Under the pieces are notes generated by a model. It saw only the letters and a list, made by a program, of their open reading frames with translations. It made no database searches and was not told the origin of the DNA. A stretch of DNA of 64,000 nucleotides from Azospirillum oleiclasticum. GTDB lineage: Bacteria > Pseudomonadota > Alphaproteobacteria > Azospirillales > Azospirillaceae. The stretch is taken from the NCBI RefSeq assembly GCF_013423485.1, contig NZ_JABFFR010000027.1, positions 62,001-126,000 of the forward strand. Reading direction: 5' to 3'. Below, in pieces: positions 36,197-45,068 of this stretch; position 1 is the first letter of the stretch; each line of letters opens with the position of its first letter. A program made the position numbers and the translations under genes.

Positions 36197-37558
36197 TCAC
36201 ACCTTCAGGCCCATCGCCGTCTGCGTCATCTCGTCGGCGGTGCTGATGATCTTGGTGTTGGCGGAATAGGTGCGCTGGGCGACGATCAGGGTGGTGAACT
36301 GGTCGGCGATGTCGGTGTTCGACTGCTCGATGGCGCCGGTGGCCAGCGCCGCCCCCACCGTCATCGGCGTCTCGCCCTCGGGCGAGGCCTCGCTGCCGAA
36401 GGTCTTGAGCCGCAGCTCGCCGCTGTTCTCCGTCACCCGGAAGGCGGTGCCGCTGACCGATTCCAGGTCGGTCGGGTTGATCACCACGCCGTTGGGAACC
36501 TGGTAGAAGTCGCGGTACTCGCCGTTGCCGTAGGTGGCCCGCACATAGCCGTCGCTGGTGATCTCCACATCGCGGTAGGTGCCGGCGGCGATGCCGTCCT
36601 GGCCGCTGGACATGCCGGTCAGCGGCACGTCGGGCACGCTGCGGATGCCGGCCAGCGACCCGTACTGGCCGATGTTCAGGGCCACGTTGTTGAAGTTCGA
36701 CCCCAGCGCCAGGGCGAAGGTGACATCCTCGCCGTCGGTGCCGCCGGTGAGCGTGCCGTCGGGCCCGAAGGTGATGCCGCCGAGCAGGCCGGTGGCGGCG
36801 GTGCGCAGCACGGCGCTGCCGTCGTCGTAGACGGCGCCGTCCTCGTACACCTCCCAGTTGGCGGAGCCGTCGGCGTTGTCCGCGGTCTTCTTGAAGGTCA
36901 GGGAGACGGCGGCGTAGCGGCCCTCGTTGTCCACCGCGCGGATGGTCGTCGGGATGCCCTTGAACGGATCGTCGCCGTCCGAGCTCGCCGACGCCGGCAG
37001 GTTGCCGGCGACCGACAGGGTGGTCGATCCCTGGTAATAGCTGCGCATCTCATCGACCGACACCAGCTCCAGGTCGTTGACCGAGGTGCCGTCGGCGATG
37101 GTGTTGCCGGAGCTGTCGAGCTTGAAGCCCATCAGCGCCCGGCCGGTGCTGTTCACCAGATTGCCGTACTGGTCTTCGGAGAAGTCGCCGGCGCGGGTCA
37201 GCTCGGGAATGCGGTTGTTCGCGGTGAGCTGGGCGGAGGTCAGGGCCGGGTCGCCGGTCGCCTGGTCGATCTCCTGGACCAGGAAGAAGCCGTTGCCGAT
37301 GATGGCGGCGTTGGTCGATTGCCCCGTCTGCTCGATCGATCCGGTGCTGTCGGTGCGCAACCGCTCGCCCGGACGCACGCCGGCGCCATCCAGCCGGTTG
37401 CTGAACCGGTCGGTGACCACGAAGTCCGAGAACTGTGCCTCCGACCGCTTGTAGCCCGTCGTCCGGGCGTTGGCGATGTTGTCGGAGATCACGTTCAGGG
37501 CATGGCTCTGGGCGGTGGCCCCGAGGACGCCGTTGGACAGGATCCGGTTGATCGACAT
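36197..37558 (-). CDS. flgE: flagellar hook protein FlgE
   Basis: Structural protein of the flagellar hook, secreted by the flagellar type III system. It has 453 residues from the ATG at 37558 with GGAGGAG upstream; the same frame runs far upstream antisense to the photolyase and is not coding there. N-terminal rod motif LGATAQSHALNVISDNIANA with TTGYKRSEAQF, central FlgE D2-like region (GSTTLSVAGNLPASASSD), and C-terminal SNTDIADQFTTLIVAQRTYS with AGLKV-like ending TAMGLKV. No other flagellar gene is nearby. Paralogous hook-like proteins are possible. Confidence 0.88.
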   Translation of the reverse strand: MSINRILSNGVLGATAQSHALNVISDNIANARTTGYKRSEAQFSDFVVTDRFSNRLDGAGVRPGERLRTDSTGSIEQTGQSTNAAIIGNGFFLVQEIDQATGDPALTSAQLTANNRIPELTRAGDFSEDQYGNLVNSTGRALMGFKLDSSGNTIADGTSVNDLELVSVDEMRSYYQGSTTLSVAGNLPASASSDGDDPFKGIPTTIRAVDNEGRYAAVSLTFKKTADNADGSANWEVYEDGAVYDDGSAVLRTAATGLLGGITFGPDGTLTGGTDGEDVTFALALGSNFNNVALNIGQYGSLAGIRSVPDVPLTGMSSGQDGIAAGTYRDVEITSDGYVRATYGNGEYRDFYQVPNGVVINPTDLESVSGTAFRVTENSGELRLKTFGSEASPEGETPMTVGAALATGAIEQSNTDIADQFTTLIVAQRTYSANTKIISTADEMTQTAMGLKV

Positions 37559-37604
37559 GCTGCTCCTCCGCGCCTTATGCGCCGCGATGATCGACCATCC
37601 GGAA

Positions 37605-37620
37605 AGCACGTCGCGTGCCA
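37605..37620 (-). promoter_or_regulatory. possible sigma54 promoter of flgE
   Basis: Minus-strand TGGCACGCGACGTGCT matches TGGCACG-N4-TTGCW with one mismatch, and the -24 GG and -12 GC are correctly spaced. It lies 47 bases before the flgE ATG. RpoN control of hook genes is known in several bacteria. The remainder of the 242-base gap to the photolyase has no gene. Confidence 0.6.
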
Positions 37621-37801
37621 GTTCATAACATATTGATTTGACGCGATCTTTCGCGACGGAGCGGACGCGGCGCCATGGTCGGCCCGCGGCAATTCCGTCA
37701 GCACCCGGCAGGAAAGTGCCGGTCGCCTTTGCCGTCCGCCCCCGCCGATCCATCTCATCCGGCAGTTCCGTCCCTGTCGTCCACGGCCCCTTTGGAGCCC
37801 C

Positions 37802-39241
37802 ATGCCCGCACCCGTCATCGTCTGGTTCCGCCAGGATCTGCGCCTCGCCGACAACCCCGCCCTGAGTCTCGCCGCCGCCAGCGGCGCGCCGGTGATCCCG
37901 CTCTTCGTGCTGGAGGAGGGCGGGCGCCCACTCGGCGGCGCGTCGCGCTGGTGGCTGCACCACGCGCTGGCGCGCCTGGCGGGCTCCCTGGCGGCGCTGG
38001 GCTCGCCGCTGGTGCTGCGCCGCGGCGAGCCGGCGGCGGTGCTCGACGCGCTGATCGCGGAGACGGGGGCGGACACGGTGCTGTGGAACCGCCGCTACGA
38101 GCCGGACGCGGTGGCGGTCGACAGCGCCATCAAGGCGGGCCTGCGGGAGCGCGGGCTGACGGTGCGCAGCCACAACGCCGCCCTTCTGTTCGAGCCGTGG
38201 GAGATCCGCAACAAGTCCGGCGACCCCTTCCGCGTCTTCACCCCCTTCTGGCGCGCCTGCCTCGGCGCCCCGCCGCCGCCCCGGCCGCTGCCCGCCCCGG
38301 TGTCGCTGACGTCCCCGGCCAAGCCGGTGACGGGCGATGCGCTGGACGGCTGGGGCCTGCCGCCGACCAAACCCGACTGGGCCGGCGGCCTGCGCGAGGC
38401 CTGGGTGCCGGGGGAGGCAGCGGCGCGTGAGGGTCTGCTGGATTTCCTCGACGGGCCCGTGGCGACCTATGGCGGCGACCGCGACCGGCCGGGGATCGAC
38501 GGCACGTCGCGCCTGTCGCCGCATCTTCGTTTCGGGGAGATCGGGCCGCGGCAGGTCTGGCACGCCGCCCGCCACGCCGCCGACGCCCGGCCGGGTGCGG
38601 CACCGGGGGTAGACGCCTTCCTGCGCGAGATCGGCTGGCGGGAGTTCTCGGTGCATCTGCTGCACGCCAACCCCGGCCTGCCCGACACGCCGCTCGACCC
38701 GCGCTTCGCCGCCTTTCCCTGGACCGACGACGCGGCGGCGGCCGGGGCGTGGCGGCGCGGACGCACCGGCTACCCCATCGTCGATGCCGGCATGCGCCAG
38801 CTCTGGGAGACCGGCTGGATGCACAACCGCGTGCGCATGATCGCCGCCAGCTTCCTGATCAAGGATCTGCTCCAGCCCTGGCAGACGGGGGAGGCGTGGT
38901 TCTGGGACACGCTGGTGGACGCCGACGCCGCCAACAACGCCGCCGGCTGGCAATGGGTGGCCGGTTGCGGGGCGGACGCCGCCCCCTTCTTCCGCGTCTT
39001 CAACCCGATCCTGCAGGGCGAGAAGTTCGACCCCGACGGCGCCTATGTCCGCCGCTTCGTGCCGGAGCTGGCAAAGCTGCCCGACGCCTGGATCCACAAG
39101 CCCTGGCAGGCGCCCCCGGCGGTGCTGTGCGCGGCCGGTGTGACGATCGGGCGCGACTACCCGGCTCCCATCATCGACCACGCCCTGGCGCGCGACCGCG
39201 CGCTGGCCGCCTTCAAGGCGGTGAAGGGGGAGGGCGGGTGA
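37802..39241 (+). CDS. phr: deoxyribodipyrimidine photolyase
   Basis: Class I CPD photolyase-like flavoprotein that splits UV-made pyrimidine dimers with blue light. It has 479 residues. N-terminal antenna-binding Rossmann domain (MPAPVIVWFRQDLRLADNPA). C-terminal FAD domain with LSPHLRFGEIGPRQVW, WREFSVHLLHANP, GMRQLWETGWMHNRVRMIAA and the Trp-rich WQWVAGCGADAAPFFRVFNP. It stands alone, divergent from flgE. Confidence 0.95.
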   Translation: MPAPVIVWFRQDLRLADNPALSLAAASGAPVIPLFVLEEGGRPLGGASRWWLHHALARLAGSLAALGSPLVLRRGEPAAVLDALIAETGADTVLWNRRYEPDAVAVDSAIKAGLRERGLTVRSHNAALLFEPWEIRNKSGDPFRVFTPFWRACLGAPPPPRPLPAPVSLTSPAKPVTGDALDGWGLPPTKPDWAGGLREAWVPGEAAAREGLLDFLDGPVATYGGDRDRPGIDGTSRLSPHLRFGEIGPRQVWHAARHAADARPGAAPGVDAFLREIGWREFSVHLLHANPGLPDTPLDPRFAAFPWTDDAAAAGAWRRGRTGYPIVDAGMRQLWETGWMHNRVRMIAASFLIKDLLQPWQTGEAWFWDTLVDADAANNAAGWQWVAGCGADAAPFFRVFNPILQGEKFDPDGAYVRRFVPELAKLPDAWIHKPWQAPPAVLCAAGVTIGRDYPAPIIDHALARDRALAAFKAVKGEGG

Positions 39242-39329
39242 GGGCGGCGTCACGGGCGCCGCCGCGTTCCGACGTTTCGGCCGACTGCGGTCCTGACGTA
39301 TGGTCGCGCTGTCCATCAATGGAGTGTCC

Positions 39330-39818
39330 ATGCCCGCCGACACCGTCACCGTCCGCCCGGCCGTCGAGGCCGACGCCCCCGTCATCCCCGCCTTCATCCG
39401 CGAGCTGGCGGTCTTCGAGAACGAGCCCGACGCGGTGAAGGCGACCGAGGCCGATCTGCGGCGCGACGGCTGGGGCGAGCGCCCCGTCTTCGAGGCGATG
39501 ATCGCCGAGCTGGACGGCGCGCCCGTGGGCTTCGCCCTGACCTTCCGCAACTATTCGACCTGGGAGGGCCGGCACGGGATTTTCGTGGAGGATCTGTATG
39601 TGCGGCCGGAGGCGCGGCGGCACGGCGTCGGGCGCCGCCTGCTGGCCGCGGTGGCCCGTCGGGCGGTGGAGCAGGGCTGCCGGCGGATGGACCTGAACGT
39701 GCTGGACTGGAACCCGGCCCGCGGCTTCTACGCCGCGCTGGGCTTCCGGCACCTGGAGGAATGGCTGCCCTACCGCCTGACCGGCGACGCGCTGGGCGTG
39801 CTGGCGGCGGCGGAGTGA
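39330..39818 (+). CDS. GNAT-family N-acetyltransferase
   Basis: 162 residues from the ATG at 39330, preceded by GGAGTGTCC; an upstream ATG at 39300 is possible. The acetyl-CoA loop is LYVRPEARRHGVGRRLLAAV, with motif B FYAALGFRHLEEWLPYRL near the end. The pattern (IPAFIRELAVFENEPDAVKA, EGRHGIFVEDLYV) resembles diamine or thialysine acetyltransferases of the SSAT2 type, but the substrate is not certain. Confidence 0.88.
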   Translation: MPADTVTVRPAVEADAPVIPAFIRELAVFENEPDAVKATEADLRRDGWGERPVFEAMIAELDGAPVGFALTFRNYSTWEGRHGIFVEDLYVRPEARRHGVGRRLLAAVARRAVEQGCRRMDLNVLDWNPARGFYAALGFRHLEEWLPYRLTGDALGVLAAAE

Positions 39819-39833
39819 CGGCCCGCCGGGCCC

Positions 39834-40709
39834 TTACGGAATCAGCCCGGTCAGGTCGAAGCTGACGGCGAAGGCCAGCATGACCCCGCAGGCGTGGGTG
39901 GAGTTCACCCGCAGCACGCCGTTGCCGCCCACCACCGGGAACTTGCTGCGCTGGAGCGCCTGCTGCGCGGTGGCGGTGTCGGTGACCCGGATCACCACCC
40001 CGGCCAGGAACGGCCGCGGCCGTTGCGCCAGCGGATCGGCGCTCCAGCCCCAGGCGATGGCGGCGGGCGGGGCGACCACCACCTGCGCCGTCCCGGCCTT
40101 GACCAGCCGCACCGGACCCACCGCCTCGACGGCCGCGTGGAACAGCCGGGCGTAGAGGGACGCGGTGCCGTCCGGATCGTCGGAGGCGACGACCAGCGCG
40201 GCGATCCCCAGCGCCCCGTTGTCGTGCTTCAGGTAGTCCGGCCGCCACACCGTGTCGCGCGTGTGGTGCTCGCACAGGAAGGCGCCGGCGCCGGGGATGG
40301 TCCCGGGGGGCAGCGGCGTGACGGTGAAGCGCGCGGTCCCCACCCCCTCCACCGGCCGGCCGAACTCGATGGGGTCGCGCGGCGCGAAGCCGTCCAGCGA
40401 CAGCCGGGCGTGGGCGTCGCGCGCGTCCTCCGTCTTCAGGGCGACCGAGGCCAACCCTTCGCGCACGCGAAGGAAATCGGCGGTGCCGGCGGTGAAGGGG
40501 TGCTCGCCCTCCAGCGCCATCAGCTCCAGATAGTCGCCGTCGGCGAACATGATGGTGTGGTTGGCGGATTTCAGCTCGCTGTGGTGGCCGCGCGGGGTGG
40601 GAAGGAAGCCCAACCGGCTGTAGGCGTCGCGCGCCTGATCCAGGTCGCGCACCGCGATCACCAGATGGTCGATGCCGCCGATGCCGTTGCCGCCGTCCTT
40701 GCCAGCCAT
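39834..40709 (-). CDS. VOC/glyoxalase-like protein
   Basis: 291 residues with two vicinal-oxygen-chelate halves. The first starts GIDHLVIAVRDLDQARDAYS and contains a potential metal ligand set (His15 region, Glu in YLELMALEGEH). The second begins near GIAALVVASDDPDGTASLYA. The layout fits the Glyoxalase_3-like group. Substrate unknown. RBS GGAGAG precedes the ATG. It is convergent with the GNAT gene, 15 bases apart. Confidence 0.8.
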   Translation of the reverse strand: MAGKDGGNGIGGIDHLVIAVRDLDQARDAYSRLGFLPTPRGHHSELKSANHTIMFADGDYLELMALEGEHPFTAGTADFLRVREGLASVALKTEDARDAHARLSLDGFAPRDPIEFGRPVEGVGTARFTVTPLPPGTIPGAGAFLCEHHTRDTVWRPDYLKHDNGALGIAALVVASDDPDGTASLYARLFHAAVEAVGPVRLVKAGTAQVVVAPPAAIAWGWSADPLAQRPRPFLAGVVIRVTDTATAQQALQRSKFPVVGGNGVLRVNSTHACGVMLAFAVSFDLTGLIP

Positions 40710-40770
40710 GATGCGCGCTCTCCGCCCGTTCCCCGCAGGGCGCGCACGATGCCACGAAACCGCGCGGGAA

Positions 40771-41094
40771 TCACGCCGTTCGCGGCCGGCCCTTGTGGTT
40801 CTGCCGGTGGTCGATGCGGTCCATCAGCTCGGTCACCTCCAGCGCGTCGTCGAGCCGCCCGAGCATCGCCAGATTGCGGCCGTAGGTGGCGAGCGCCCCC
40901 AGCACCGCCCGCTCGTCGGTGACGCCGGGGATCGGCTGGCCGCTGCCATCGACGATCAGCACGCCCAGAGCGGCCAGCGCCTCGGCCACGTCATTGATGG
41001 CGCCGTCGAGCGAGCCTTCGTCCTCCTCATCGGCGGCCTTCAGCAGCGGCTCCAGCACGTCCTCCAGCGGGACGCCCTCGGTGGGCCATGTCAT
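40771..41094 (-). CDS. hypothetical 107-residue acidic protein
   Basis: Starts at 41094 (MTWPTEGVPLEDVLEPLLKA) with GGGGAG upstream; a 13-codon longer version is less likely. Mostly helical and acidic (AADEEDEGSLDGAINDVAEA), with a short GVLIVDGSGQPIPG hairpin. No membrane segment or catalytic motif. Sits between argE and the VOC gene on the same strand and may be co-transcribed with argE, 102 bases upstream. Confidence 0.65.
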   Translation of the reverse strand: MTWPTEGVPLEDVLEPLLKAADEEDEGSLDGAINDVAEALAALGVLIVDGSGQPIPGVTDERAVLGALATYGRNLAMLGRLDDALEVTELMDRIDHRQNHKGRPRTA

Positions 41095-41196
41095 GCCTTG
41101 AACTCCCCTGGCACCGTGCGAGACCTCCGTCATCGGCGGTTTCCTGGAGAACAGGCCGCCGGGGCGTCTGTTGCACGCGGCCCGGCCGCCCGTGCG

Positions 41197-42369
41197 TCAG
41201 ATGCCGTGGCGGGCGGCCTGGAGCAACCGGTCGAGGAAGGCTTCGGCCTTCGCCAGCTCCGCCACCTCCAGATACTCGTCGGGCTTGTGGGCCTGTTCGA
41301 TGCTGCCGGGACCGCAGACCACGGCGGGGATGCCGGCCATGGTGCCGAACAGCCCGGCCTCGGTCCCGAACGCCACCTTGCCGTGCGCGTTCTGCCCGGC
41401 CAGCCGCTTCGCCAGGGTCGTCACCGGGTGGTCGGGCGGGGTGTCGAGGCCGGGGGCGGAGGACAGCTCCTCCCACGAGAAGCCGGTCGCCGGCTGCACC
41501 GCCTTCATCTCCGGCTCGAGCACCTCGTGGGCGAAGCGCTTCAACTCGGCCAGCATCGGCTCGGGCGGGTGCTCGGCCAGATGCCGGAACTCGAAATCGA
41601 AGAAGCATTCGAACGGCACGATGTTCAGCGCCGTGCCGCCGGCGATGACGCCGGTGTGCACCGTGCTGTACGGCACGTCGTAGGCGTTGTCGAACGGCCC
41701 CTGCTCGGCGAAGCGCCGCCCCATGCGGCGCAGGTAGGACACCAGCTCCGCCGCGTACTCCACCGCGTTCACCCCCTGCGGGGCGAGGGAGGAGTGGCAG
41801 GCGTGGCCGTGCACGTGGCAGCGCAGCGACAGCTTGCCCTTGTGCCCGAGCATGACCTGCATGTTGGTGGGCTCGCCGACGATGCACAGCGCCGGCCGCA
41901 CCGGCATCGCCGTCAGCCGCTCCAAGAGCCCGCGCACGCCGATGCAGCCGACCTCCTCGTCGTAGGAGAAGGCGTAGTGGATGGGGGTGGCCAACTCCGC
42001 CTCCAGGAAGGCCGGGGCCATGGCCAGCGCCGCCGCCACGAAGCCCTTCATATCGGCCGTGCCGCGGCCGTAGAGCCGGCCGTCGCGCTCGACCAGCGTG
42101 AAGGGGTCGGTCGCCCAGTCCTGGTCATCCACCGGCACCACGTCGGTGTGGCCGGACAGGCAGACGCCGCCGCGGTCGGTCGGGCCGATGGTGGCGTAGA
42201 GGTTGGCCTTGCCGCCGTCGGCGTCGTGGATGAGCGTGCTGTCCACGCCCAGCGCCTTCAGATGGTCGCGGATGTGGTGGATGAGGTCGAGGTTGGAGTT
42301 GCGGCTGGTCGTGTCGAACGCGATCAGGTCGCGCAACAGCGTATGGCTCTTCAGGTCACTCGCCCGCAT
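41197..42369 (-). CDS. argE: acetylornithine deacetylase
   Basis: M20 zinc peptidase that removes the acetyl group from N-acetylornithine in arginine synthesis. It has 390 residues from the ATG at 42369 (GGTGGAGAG upstream). Zinc ligands and catalysis: SGHTDVVPV, RGTADMKGFVAAAL, the Glu pair in SYDEEVGCIG, FGTEAGLF and the late His in IEQAHKPDEYLE. The whole-length match to ArgE is good, although some relatives act on other acyl amino acids. Confidence 0.9.
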   Translation of the reverse strand: MRASDLKSHTLLRDLIAFDTTSRNSNLDLIHHIRDHLKALGVDSTLIHDADGGKANLYATIGPTDRGGVCLSGHTDVVPVDDQDWATDPFTLVERDGRLYGRGTADMKGFVAAALAMAPAFLEAELATPIHYAFSYDEEVGCIGVRGLLERLTAMPVRPALCIVGEPTNMQVMLGHKGKLSLRCHVHGHACHSSLAPQGVNAVEYAAELVSYLRRMGRRFAEQGPFDNAYDVPYSTVHTGVIAGGTALNIVPFECFFDFEFRHLAEHPPEPMLAELKRFAHEVLEPEMKAVQPATGFSWEELSSAPGLDTPPDHPVTTLAKRLAGQNAHGKVAFGTEAGLFGTMAGIPAVVCGPGSIEQAHKPDEYLEVAELAKAEAFLDRLLQAARHGI

Positions 42370-42528
42370 CGACACTCTCCACCGTCCCCCGTTTTCGGCA
42401 ATCCCCTGATATGGGGTCGCCTTCCGCGACGCACCATGGTGCCACGCCATGCTGCGCTTGACGATGGTCAAGGAGGGTGGCGGCGGTCGGCCTAGGGTAC
42501 GCCCGGACCCCGCGATGGAGACGCGCCC

Positions 42529-43737
42529 ATGACCACCCGCACACTCAGCTCCTCTGGCTGGCTCGGCACGCCCATGCTGCTTGGCTACGGCTTCCGCCCC
42601 TTCTTCCTGCTGGCCGGCCTGTCCGCCCCGGCGCTGGTGCTGGTCTGGCTGGCGGTGCTCGCCACCGGCGGCTGGCCGGACACGGCGGTGCCGGCCCTGT
42701 CCTGGCACGGGCACGAGATGCTGTTCGGTTTCGTGATGGCGGCGGTCGCCGGCTTCCTGCTGACCGCGGTGCCGAGCTGGACCGGCTCGCCGGCGCTGAA
42801 GGGCGCGGGGCTCGGCGCGCTGGTGGCGCTGTGGCTGGCCGGCCGGGTGGTTGTGGCGCCGTGGAGCGGCGTGCCGCCGGCCGTCGCCGCGGTCATCGAC
42901 CTCGCCTTCCTGCCGGCGCTGGGTGTGGCGCTGGCCCTGCCGCTGGTGCGCGCGGGCAAGATCGCCAACACCGCCTTCCTGGTGCTGCTGGGCCTGCTCA
43001 CCGCCGCCAACCTGCTGTTCCATCTGGAGTGGCTGGGTCGTCTCGCCGACGGCGCGCGGCTGGGGCTGGCGCTGGGGATCGGGGTGGTGCTGATGATGGT
43101 CACGGTGATCGGCGGTCGCATCCTGCCCGCCTTCACCCGCAACGCGCTGAAGGCCCGCGGCGTGACGGCCGAGGTGACGACCCGCCGCTGCGTGGAGCGG
43201 CTGACGCTGCTGTCCACCGTGGCGATGATCCCGGTGGACCTGATCCTGCCCGGCAGTCTGTTGGCGGGCGCGGTGGCGCTGGTCGCCGCGGTGGCGCACG
43301 CGCGACGGCTGGCGGGCTGGCAGACGCGGCACACCCTGGGGCAACCGATCCTGTGGATTCTGCACGCCGGCTACGCCTGGGTGCCGCTGGCGCTCGCTCT
43401 CAAGGCCGCGCACGGGCTGGCCGGGCTGGTGGATGCGACGGCGTGGCTGCACGCGCTGACCGCCGGCGGCTTCGCCACCCTGATCCTGGCGGTGATGAGC
43501 CGCGCAGCGCTCGGCCACACCGGCCGACCCGTCGTGGCGACGCGGGTGACGGTCGCGTCCTACGCGCTGCTGCTGCTGGCTGCCACCCTGCGCACGCTGG
43601 CGCCGGAGCTGCCGGGTGGTGCCTACACGCCGGCGCTGCACGCGGCGGGGCTCGCCTGGGTGGCGAGTTTCGCCGCCTTCCTGTGGGTCTACGCCCCCAT
43701 CCTCACCCGCCCGCGGGCCGACGGGCAGCCGGGCTGA
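42529..43737 (+). CDS. nnrS: NnrS-family membrane protein
   Basis: 402 residues and about twelve transmembrane helices. NnrS proteins are haem- and copper-containing membrane proteins linked to nitric oxide stress and denitrification. Typical segments: LLGYGFRPFFLLAGLSAPAL at the N-terminus, WHGHEMLFGFVMAAVAGFLL with potential His ligands, and MMVTVIGGRILPAFTRNALK. No denitrification genes are visible within the window. Confidence 0.9.
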   Translation: MTTRTLSSSGWLGTPMLLGYGFRPFFLLAGLSAPALVLVWLAVLATGGWPDTAVPALSWHGHEMLFGFVMAAVAGFLLTAVPSWTGSPALKGAGLGALVALWLAGRVVVAPWSGVPPAVAAVIDLAFLPALGVALALPLVRAGKIANTAFLVLLGLLTAANLLFHLEWLGRLADGARLGLALGIGVVLMMVTVIGGRILPAFTRNALKARGVTAEVTTRRCVERLTLLSTVAMIPVDLILPGSLLAGAVALVAAVAHARRLAGWQTRHTLGQPILWILHAGYAWVPLALALKAAHGLAGLVDATAWLHALTAGGFATLILAVMSRAALGHTGRPVVATRVTVASYALLLLAATLRTLAPELPGGAYTPALHAAGLAWVASFAAFLWVYAPILTRPRADGQPG

Positions 43738-43800
43738 ACCTTGTCCGGCGCGCGCCCCCTCCCATCTTGTGGATGCACCGGACGGGAGGGGGAGACTGGC

Positions 43801-44184
43801 ATGGACATGACGCGCAACCGCGGCCGCAACGTCTACGGCGAGCCGCTGGAGGATTGCTCCTTCGACCCGCTGACCGGCTTCTTCCGCGACGGCTGTTGCG
43901 GCACCGGGCCGGAGGATGTCGGCCAGCACACCGTCTGCGCCGTGATGACGGCGGAATTCCTGGCCTTCTCCAAGGAACGCGGCAACGACCTCAGCACCCC
44001 GGTGCCGCAATTCGGCTTTCCCGGCCTGAAGCCCGGCGACCAGTGGTGCCTGTGCGCCGGCCGCTGGCTGGAGGCGGCGGAGGCCGGCCGGGCCCCCCAG
44101 GTGCGCCTGCGCGCCACCCACGAGCAGACCCTGACCATCGTGCCGATGGAGCTGCTGCGGCGCCACGCGGTGGATCTGAACTGA
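43801..44184 (+). CDS. DUF2237 family protein
   Basis: 127 residues from the ATG at 43801, preceded by GGGAGGGGGAG. Conserved pattern: NVYGEPLEDCSFDPLTGFFR, DGCCGTGPEDVGQHTVCAVM, FLAFSKERGNDLSTPVPQFG, FPGLKPGDQWCLCAGRW. Several Cys residues (in DGCC, TVCAVM and WCLCA) could bind a metal, but this is inferred. Lies 63 bases after nnrS and may share its transcript. Confidence 0.9.
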   Translation: MDMTRNRGRNVYGEPLEDCSFDPLTGFFRDGCCGTGPEDVGQHTVCAVMTAEFLAFSKERGNDLSTPVPQFGFPGLKPGDQWCLCAGRWLEAAEAGRAPQVRLRATHEQTLTIVPMELLRRHAVDLN

Positions 44185-44226
44185 GCGTGCCCTCGTGGCA
44201 ATTCCGCGCCGGGAGCAATCTTTCGC

Positions 44227-44255
44227 TTGCATGTCGGGGGGAACAGGCCCATATC
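44227..44255 (+). promoter_or_regulatory. possible cold-shock gene promoter
   Basis: TTGCAT (44227-44232), 17-base spacer, CATATC (44250-44255). It would give a 5' leader of about 120 bases, the long type found on cold-shock mRNAs. Confidence 0.45.
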
Positions 44256-44383
44256 CGGCAAATCGAAGTTGCTCTGGGTTACGTGTTCTCCAGCCCTGTT
44301 CCGCAGGTCCGGGTTACTTCCCGAAGTGATTTGATGCCGCGGCACATGTTGTGTGGCGGCAACGCCAGAACGGGGACTGACCC

Positions 44384-44593
44384 ATGGCCATCGGTACTGT
44401 CAAGTGGTTCAACACCATGAAGGGTTTTGGCTTCATCCAGCCGGAAGACGGCTCGGCTGATGTCTTCGTCCACATTTCCGCCGTCGAGCGCTCGGGCATC
44501 GGCAACCTGAACGAGGGCCAGAAGCTCTCGTTCGAGGCCGTGCGCGACCCGCGCCGCGGCAAGGTGTCGGCCGAGAACCTGCGCGCTCTCTGA
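44384..44593 (+). CDS. cold-shock domain protein
   Basis: 69-residue single OB-fold RNA/ssDNA-binding protein. RNP1 is [12 protein letters not shown] and RNP2 is [13 protein letters not shown]. The start [20 protein letters not shown] and end [20 protein letters not shown] are standard for the CspA family. It has a long leader and its own terminator, so it is monocistronic. Whether it is induced by cold cannot be told from the sequence. Confidence 0.97.
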   Translation: MAIGTVKWFNTMKGFGFIQPEDGSADVFVHISAVERSGIGNLNEGQKLSFEAVRDPRRGKVSAENLRAL

Positions 44594-44614
44594 GCGCTGC
44601 ATCGGTTTGCGGGA

Positions 44615-44640
44615 AAGGGCGGCTTCGGCCGCCCTTTTTT
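44615..44640 (+). terminator. intrinsic terminator of the cold-shock gene
   Basis: AAGGGCGGC, TTCG tetraloop, GCCGCCC and then six or more T residues, 20 bases after the stop. Confidence 0.92.
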
Positions 44641-44688
44641 GTTGCGCGCTGTTTGATGCTCGGCGTCCGCTGTCCGGATCCGGCGCGC

Positions 44689-45048
44689 TCAGTCGGAGCT
44701 CTCGCGGGTGCGCTGCAGGGTGCCCTGGCGGCGCCCGGCGTCGTCGCGGATGACCAGTTCCCCCTTGCTGAAGCCCGGCTCGACGCGTCCGACGGTGTGG
44801 CCGTCCTGATCGACCAGCGTGTAGCCGCCGTTGCCGTCCTCGGTGATCCGGCCGACCACCCGGCCGTTCCGGTCACGCACCGTGCCATCGGCCGCGACGT
44901 GGTTGCCCGGATTGAAGAGGTTGCCGGTGTAGCGTTCGGCCGCCGCTGCCGGCCCCGCGGTCGACAGCCCCGCGGCCGACAGGGCGAGCGCCACGGCGGC
45001 GGCGGCCAGCGTGGCGCGGAGGCGTCGTTGGATGGTCCTGTGCAACAT
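44689..45048 (-). CDS. hypothetical secreted protein
   Basis: 119 residues from the ATG at 45048. A signal peptide is visible (RRLRATLAAAAVALALSAAG, cut near PAAAAE). The mature part has repeating short hydrophilic beta-strand units: TVRDRNGRVVGRITEDGNGG, YTLVDQDGHTVGRVEPGFSK, ELVIRDDAGRRQGTLQR. These look like two or three copies of a D.dG..vGr motif. No known function. Last of four small minus-strand genes, 20 bases after its neighbour. Confidence 0.65.
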   Translation of the reverse strand: MLHRTIQRRLRATLAAAAVALALSAAGLSTAGPAAAAERYTGNLFNPGNHVAADGTVRDRNGRVVGRITEDGNGGYTLVDQDGHTVGRVEPGFSKGELVIRDDAGRRQGTLQRTRESSD

Positions 45049-45068
45049 TCGTGGCTCGTCTGTCGTCG

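Noticed and set aside
37559-39550. Upstream extension of the flgE frame to 1117 codons
   Set aside because: It runs antisense through the photolyase gene. The hook protein family start and a GGAGGAG site fix the start at 37558.
42370-44232. Upstream extension of the argE frame to 1011 codons
   Set aside because: Antisense to nnrS and the DUF2237 gene; the ArgE homology begins at the ATG 42369.
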